A stretch of DNA of 9,193 nt from an uncultured Subdoligranulum sp. (GTDB lineage: Bacteria; Bacillota_A; Clostridia; Oscillospirales; Ruminococcaceae), in the NCBI RefSeq assembly GCF_937890665.1, contig NZ_CALADU010000051.1:1-9193 (forward strand), given 5' to 3'. Shown here piece by piece: positions 7,323-9,193 of the stretch. Made by a program: the position numbers and the translations under genes. Numbering within the stretch: position 1 is the first letter of the stretch; the number at the start of each line of letters is the position of its first letter. A model generated the notes under the pieces. It did not search any database. It saw only the letters and a program-made list of their open reading frames with translations, and was not told where the DNA came from.

Positions 7323-8069
7323 CGGTACTATGACTACAGCAAAACCCAGCTCGAAAATGAGGCGGACAGCCTGAACGAGTCTTTTGACAAAGAACGCCTT
7401 ATCCGGCCTAAGAAAATTGATGTATATGACGTGGTGGATTTTATCCACTGCACGCCAGACTGGTTTTACTTGTCACCGGATCAGTCGATTCTTGGAATGA
7501 CAGCCTACAACAACGGCTACTACTATGCTTGGATTCCCATCAATGAAGCCGACGAGACTCCGCCAGACAACATCGTATTCAATGGGATGTTTCCCAAAAA
7601 GACTCCTGTCGAGAAGGGAACTATCATCATTGATCGGAGTATCAACGAGGGCGACAATCGCGGAATCGAGAACTTCAGCTGCATTCATGAATGCTTCCAT
7701 CAGAAGCTTCATACACGCTGCTTTATGAATCGGTCAGCAAATTACCAGCACTTCTGCCAGAAGAAAGCCTTCCGCGCAGAGACCGGAGACAGGTCAAACA
7801 TGTCCGCTATCGAGGTCATTGAATACCAAGCCAATTACTGCGCTGCTGCATTCCTGATGCCACGGGAGGCAGCCACAGCTGAATTTTTTAAGACAATGGG
7901 CTTACGTTCATCACCGCCTGCACCACTTCCGAAAACCTACGATGTCGATCAGGCAATTTCTGAACTGGCCGAGAAATTCAGTGTCAACTACACACCCATG
8001 AAATACCGGCTTCAGGAATTAAAACTGGTATCCAGAGAGGAACTATCTCTCGACGAATATTTTTGTTAG
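7320..8069 (+). CDS. ImmA/IrrE-family metallo-endopeptidase
   Basis: A predicted zinc peptidase of about 249 residues. The zinc site is clear: IHECFH carries the HExxH motif (H123, E124, H127), and the downstream EYQANYCAAAFLMP (168-181) supplies the conserved Glu and the signature helix of the ImmA/IrrE group. The C-terminal part (FSVNYTPMKYRLQEL) is also typical. I place the start at the TTG at 7320, giving MRYYDYSKTQ: GGAGG at 7304-7308 lies 11 bases before it, and no ATG lies nearby in frame downstream. The frame is open further upstream, to 7200, but only by overlapping the repressor gene out of frame. The gene is one base after the repressor stop, so the two are probably translated together; the TTG and long spacing suggest lower output. 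By family analogy it cleaves the neighbouring repressor after a DNA-damage or cell-signal cue. Confidence 0.9.
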   Translation: MRYYDYSKTQLENEADSLNESFDKERLIRPKKIDVYDVVDFIHCTPDWFYLSPDQSILGMTAYNNGYYYAWIPINEADETPPDNIVFNGMFPKKTPVEKGTIIIDRSINEGDNRGIENFSCIHECFHQKLHTRCFMNRSANYQHFCQKKAFRAETGDRSNMSAIEVIEYQANYCAAAFLMPREAATAEFFKTMGLRSSPPAPLPKTYDVDQAISELAEKFSVNYTPMKYRLQELKLVSREELSLDEYFC

Positions 8070-8072
8070 CAC

Positions 8073-8109
8073 GGGAATGTGCTCTCACAGGTGCATTCCC
8101 ATATTTTTT
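8073..8109 (+). terminator. Intrinsic terminator after the peptidase gene
   Basis: GGGAATG (8073-8079) pairs with CATTCCC (8094-8100), and the stem can extend inward by about four pairs, three of them G-T wobbles. ATA and six T follow (8104-8109). It lies 3 bases after the peptidase stop and would separate the repressor operon from the zinc-ribbon and sigma-like genes. The stem is modest, so read-through is possible. Confidence 0.7.
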
Positions 8110-8118
8110 ACCATAGGT

Positions 8119-8150
8119 GTAGTAAATCAGCGAACACGCTTATATACTAC
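8119..8150 (+). promoter_or_regulatory. 32-base imperfect palindrome, copy 2, before the zinc-ribbon gene
   Basis: Arms GTAGTAAATCAGCG and CGCTTATATACTAC flank AACA, pairing at 12 of 14 positions. As with copy 1, the element is preceded by GT and followed by an AAAGGAGG ribosome binding site. Where copy 1 has TATACT as its -10, this copy has TACCAT (8109-8114), and no good -35 is visible 16-18 bases upstream. The local promoter therefore looks weak or needs an activator; read-through from the peptidase gene is an alternative supply. Confidence 0.7.
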
Positions 8151-8166
8151 AAGAAAGGAGGAAGGC

Positions 8167-8361
8167 ATGAACAAGCCGCTCAAATGTCCCGTTTGTGGAA
8201 AGAGAGCCTGCGATGTATCAGATATTCCGAAGGAAAAGCTGTACATCGAGCTCAAGTGTCCTAACTGCAATCACATCGTAAAAATCCTTTGCGATGAGTC
8301 AGCAGTAAAGGAATCCTCCCACAACCGTATTGCTGCTTACGCAATGCAGGCAGGAATGTAA
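8167..8361 (+). CDS. Small zinc-ribbon protein of unknown function
   Basis: A 64-residue protein with two CxxC knuckles, CPVC (8-11) and CPNC (32-35), with further Cys at 16 and 43; a zinc ribbon is likely. The short spacing and lack of other domains resemble small Com-like or rubredoxin-type knuckle proteins, but I do not recognise a specific family and claim no function. The ATG at 8167 is preferred because AAAGGAGG lies 5 bases upstream; an upstream in-frame ATG at 8077 would run through a terminator hairpin and the palindromic leader, and is rejected. It follows a repeated palindrome shared with the repressor promoter and precedes the sigma-like gene, so it probably belongs to the same regulon. 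Confidence 0.75.
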   Translation: MNKPLKCPVCGKRACDVSDIPKEKLYIELKCPNCNHIVKILCDESAVKESSHNRIAAYAMQAGM

Positions 8362-8412
8362 CAACTGAATCGAAAACTTAATACGCAAAGCATACCGAGC
8401 AACGGAGTCGAG

Positions 8413-8436
8413 ATGAACTACCAAATGGCCGGATGA
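8413..8436 (+). CDS. Possible 7-codon leader peptide upstream of the sigma-like gene
   Basis: ATG at 8413 has GGAG (8404-8407) 5 bases upstream and encodes MNYQMAG followed by TGA. Its last five codons and stop lie in the 5' arm of the 25-bp hairpin, so a translating ribosome would melt that hairpin. An ORF this short can easily arise by chance; position and ribosome binding site are the only support. Confidence 0.3.
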   Translation: MNYQMAG

Positions 8437-8474
8437 CTTTGAAACACAATGTTTCAGAGTTATCCGGCCATTTG
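8422..8474. repeat. 25-bp inverted repeat with a 3-base loop
   Basis: The arm at 8422-8446 (beginning CAAATGGCCGGAT) pairs with 8450-8474 (ending ATCCGGCCATTTG) at all 25 positions, two being G-T wobbles. The loop is CAA. After the stem comes GTTTCTTATG rather than a T run, so it does not look like a normal terminator in either direction. Ten bases of its right arm, TCCGGCCATT (8463-8472), recur in the terminator stem at 9074-9083. Confidence 0.85.
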
Positions 8475-8505
8475 TGTTTCTTATGACTTCGGCTTTGCGT
8501 TCTCT

Positions 8506-8532
8506 CGGCTCCTTTCGCTCAGAAAGGAACCG
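8506..8532 (+). promoter_or_regulatory. Hairpin masking the Shine-Dalgarno of the sigma-like gene
   Basis: CGGCTCCTTTC and GAAAGGAACCG pair at 10 of 11 positions with loop GCTCA. The AAAGGA ribosome binding site (8523-8528) is fully within the 3' arm and the ATG lies 3 bases beyond it. Unless opened, it should lower translation. Confidence 0.6.
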
Positions 8533-8535
8533 AAA

Positions 8536-9060
8536 ATGAAAAATTCTAAGAAAAACAATGACAACAAGCGTTACTTTCCACTTCGTGACCCAGAGAATCC
8601 CTTCAAGGTCACACTCACCCCTATCGCCGAGGAGCAGTATCGTTCCCTCTATCCAGATATCTGGGCAACACAAAAACGCGAGCAATATCATGGACGTTGC
8701 ATGTGCACCAAACGCTATCTCTGGAAATGCGACGGGCAGTGCGACCTGTGCGAATACCACGCTCCCGATACCACTTCTCTCGACGAGCCGCTTCCGGACG
8801 GCAACGGCACTCTTGGAGATTACATTCCGGACAGCAGACCTTCTATAGAAGATATTATTGCTGACCGCGATTTGCTCAAACACCTCATTGCCCGGTTCCG
8901 CGAACTTGATCCGGATGCAGACCGCATTATCCAGATGCGCCTCGACAATCCTAAGATTTCAGATCGTAAGATCGCGGAAGCCCTCGGTCGCCCGCAGCGT
9001 ACCTTTGCTGACCAAATGAAGCGCTACTACACCGAGCTTCATAAGATCGAAAACAAGTAA
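8536..9060 (+). CDS. Sigma-70 region-4-like protein with an N-terminal Cys/His cluster
   Basis: A 174-residue protein. Residues about 80-170 resemble the end of a sigma-70 factor: a linker-like stretch SLDEPLPDGNGTLGDYIPD (81-99), then a region-4-like helix-turn-helix (ISDRKIAEALGRPQRTFADQ, 141-160, with flanking helices). The N-terminal part lacks a recognisable region 2, which would contact the -10 element and core polymerase. Instead it carries C55-x-C57-x7-C65-x3-C69-x2-C72-x2-H75, a likely metal site. Similar sigma-like proteins occur in Firmicute integrative elements, where they are thought to regulate element genes; here the role is inferred. The start at 8536 is chosen because AAAGGA lies 7 bases upstream; the longer frame from 8449 starts in the loop of a hairpin. 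The Shine-Dalgarno sits in a hairpin arm, which suggests translational control. A strong terminator follows. Confidence 0.8.
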   Translation: MKNSKKNNDNKRYFPLRDPENPFKVTLTPIAEEQYRSLYPDIWATQKREQYHGRCMCTKRYLWKCDGQCDLCEYHAPDTTSLDEPLPDGNGTLGDYIPDSRPSIEDIIADRDLLKHLIARFRELDPDADRIIQMRLDNPKISDRKIAEALGRPQRTFADQMKRYYTELHKIENK

Positions 9061-9072
9061 TCATCACACCCT

Positions 9073-9116
9073 TTCCGGCCATTGTCCCACCTTGGGATGA
9101 TGGTCGGAATTTTTTT
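9073..9116 (+). terminator. Strong intrinsic terminator after the sigma-like gene
   Basis: TTCCGGCCATTGTCCCA (9073-9089) pairs along all 17 positions with TGGGATGATGGTCGGAA (9093-9109), three pairs being G-T wobbles. The loop is CCT and seven T follow (9110-9116). It begins 12 bases after the sigma-like stop and closes the plus-strand cluster. Confidence 0.92.
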
Positions 9117-9160
9117 ATAAAATCCTCCGCTCAAATCGGCAGTTCATCTCCAGTGGAAGG

Positions 9161-9185
9161 TGAAGGCAAGAGAACACAGCCTTCA
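9161..9185. repeat. Short inverted repeat at the right edge
   Basis: TGAAGGC (9161-9167) and GCCTTCA (9179-9185) form a perfect 7-base stem with an 11-base loop. It lies after the terminator in the 77 bases before the window ends, where no gene is visible. It may belong to the leader of a gene beyond the edge. The meaning is unclear. Confidence 0.4.
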
Positions 9186-9193
9186 GAAAGCGA

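Larger units (their letters stand above)
8362..8535 (+). promoter_or_regulatory. Structured leader of the sigma-like gene
   Basis: This 174-base gap holds no long gene but much structure. A 9-base inverted repeat, ACGCAAAGC (8383-8391) and GCTTTGCGT (8492-8500), encloses a 25-bp hairpin (8422-8446 with 8450-8474, loop CAA, two G-T wobbles). A second hairpin, CGGCTCCTTTC (8506-8516) with GAAAGGAACCG (8522-8532), pairs 10 of 11 and covers the Shine-Dalgarno of the sigma-like gene. A 7-codon ORF, MNYQMAG (8413-8436), with GGAG 5 bases upstream, runs into the left arm of the big hairpin. No good sigma-A promoter is visible. The layout suggests translational attenuation, which is inference. Confidence 0.6.

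Noticed and set aside
6935..8069. XRE plus ImmA-type pair as a classic toxin-antitoxin module
   Set aside because: Some XRE/COG2856 pairs have been grouped with toxin-antitoxin systems, but the zinc site, the linked regulatory genes and the shared palindrome fit a repressor-protease switch better.
8422..8474. 25-bp hairpin as an intrinsic terminator
   Set aside because: No T-tract follows on either strand; the bases after the stem are GTTTCTTATG on the plus strand and mixed on the minus strand.
8299..8883. Long minus-strand ORF (194 codons) opposite the sigma-like gene
   Set aside because: It runs antisense through a well-supported gene and two hairpins, has no recognisable domain, and has no convincing ribosome binding site.
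1..9193. CRISPR array, transposase or insertion-sequence ends
   Set aside because: No regularly spaced repeats, no transposase frame and no paired terminal inverted repeats were seen in the window.

Overview
The window looks like accessory DNA from a low-to-moderate GC Gram-positive bacterium, most likely a Clostridia/Lachnospiraceae-type Firmicute. The grounds are strong AGGAGG-type ribosome binding sites, consensus sigma-A promoters, short intrinsic terminators and the protein families present. The assignment to a lineage is inference. The window has two divergent gene clusters that share a 355-base control region (6580-6934).

Left cluster (minus strand, 6579 down to 1): a compact type I restriction-modification operon. 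Its order is a 73-residue Cro/CI-type regulator, hsdM (N6-adenine methyltransferase), hsdS (two-TRD specificity subunit) and hsdR (nuclease/translocase, cut by the left edge with 962 codons visible). hsdM/hsdS and hsdS/hsdR overlap by 4 and 1 bases. A near-consensus extended -10 promoter (6630-6658) drives the operon. GC content steps down inside hsdM, just past the NPPF catalytic motif, and stays low through hsdS, so the specificity end may have been exchanged by recombination.

Right cluster (plus strand, 6935 to 9060): an XRE repressor, an ImmA/IrrE-type metallopeptidase starting at a TTG one base after the repressor stop, a 64-residue zinc-ribbon protein, and a 174-residue protein with a sigma-70 region-4-like C-terminus and a Cys/His cluster in place of region 2. 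Intrinsic terminators follow the peptidase gene (8073-8109) and the sigma-like gene (9073-9116). This set resembles the control module of integrative elements, where the peptidase inactivates the repressor to switch the element on. No recombinase or transfer gene lies in the window, so that reading is inference from families.

The least explained parts are non-coding. An almost identical 32-base imperfect palindrome sits at the start of two transcription units (6888-6919 and 8119-8150), just ahead of the ribosome binding site in both, and is a good candidate for the shared operator or mRNA 5' hairpin of a regulon. The sigma-like gene has a 174-base leader with a possible 7-codon upstream ORF, a 25-bp hairpin, an enclosing 9-bp inverted repeat and a second hairpin that covers its Shine-Dalgarno sequence. 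This looks like an attenuation or translational switch.
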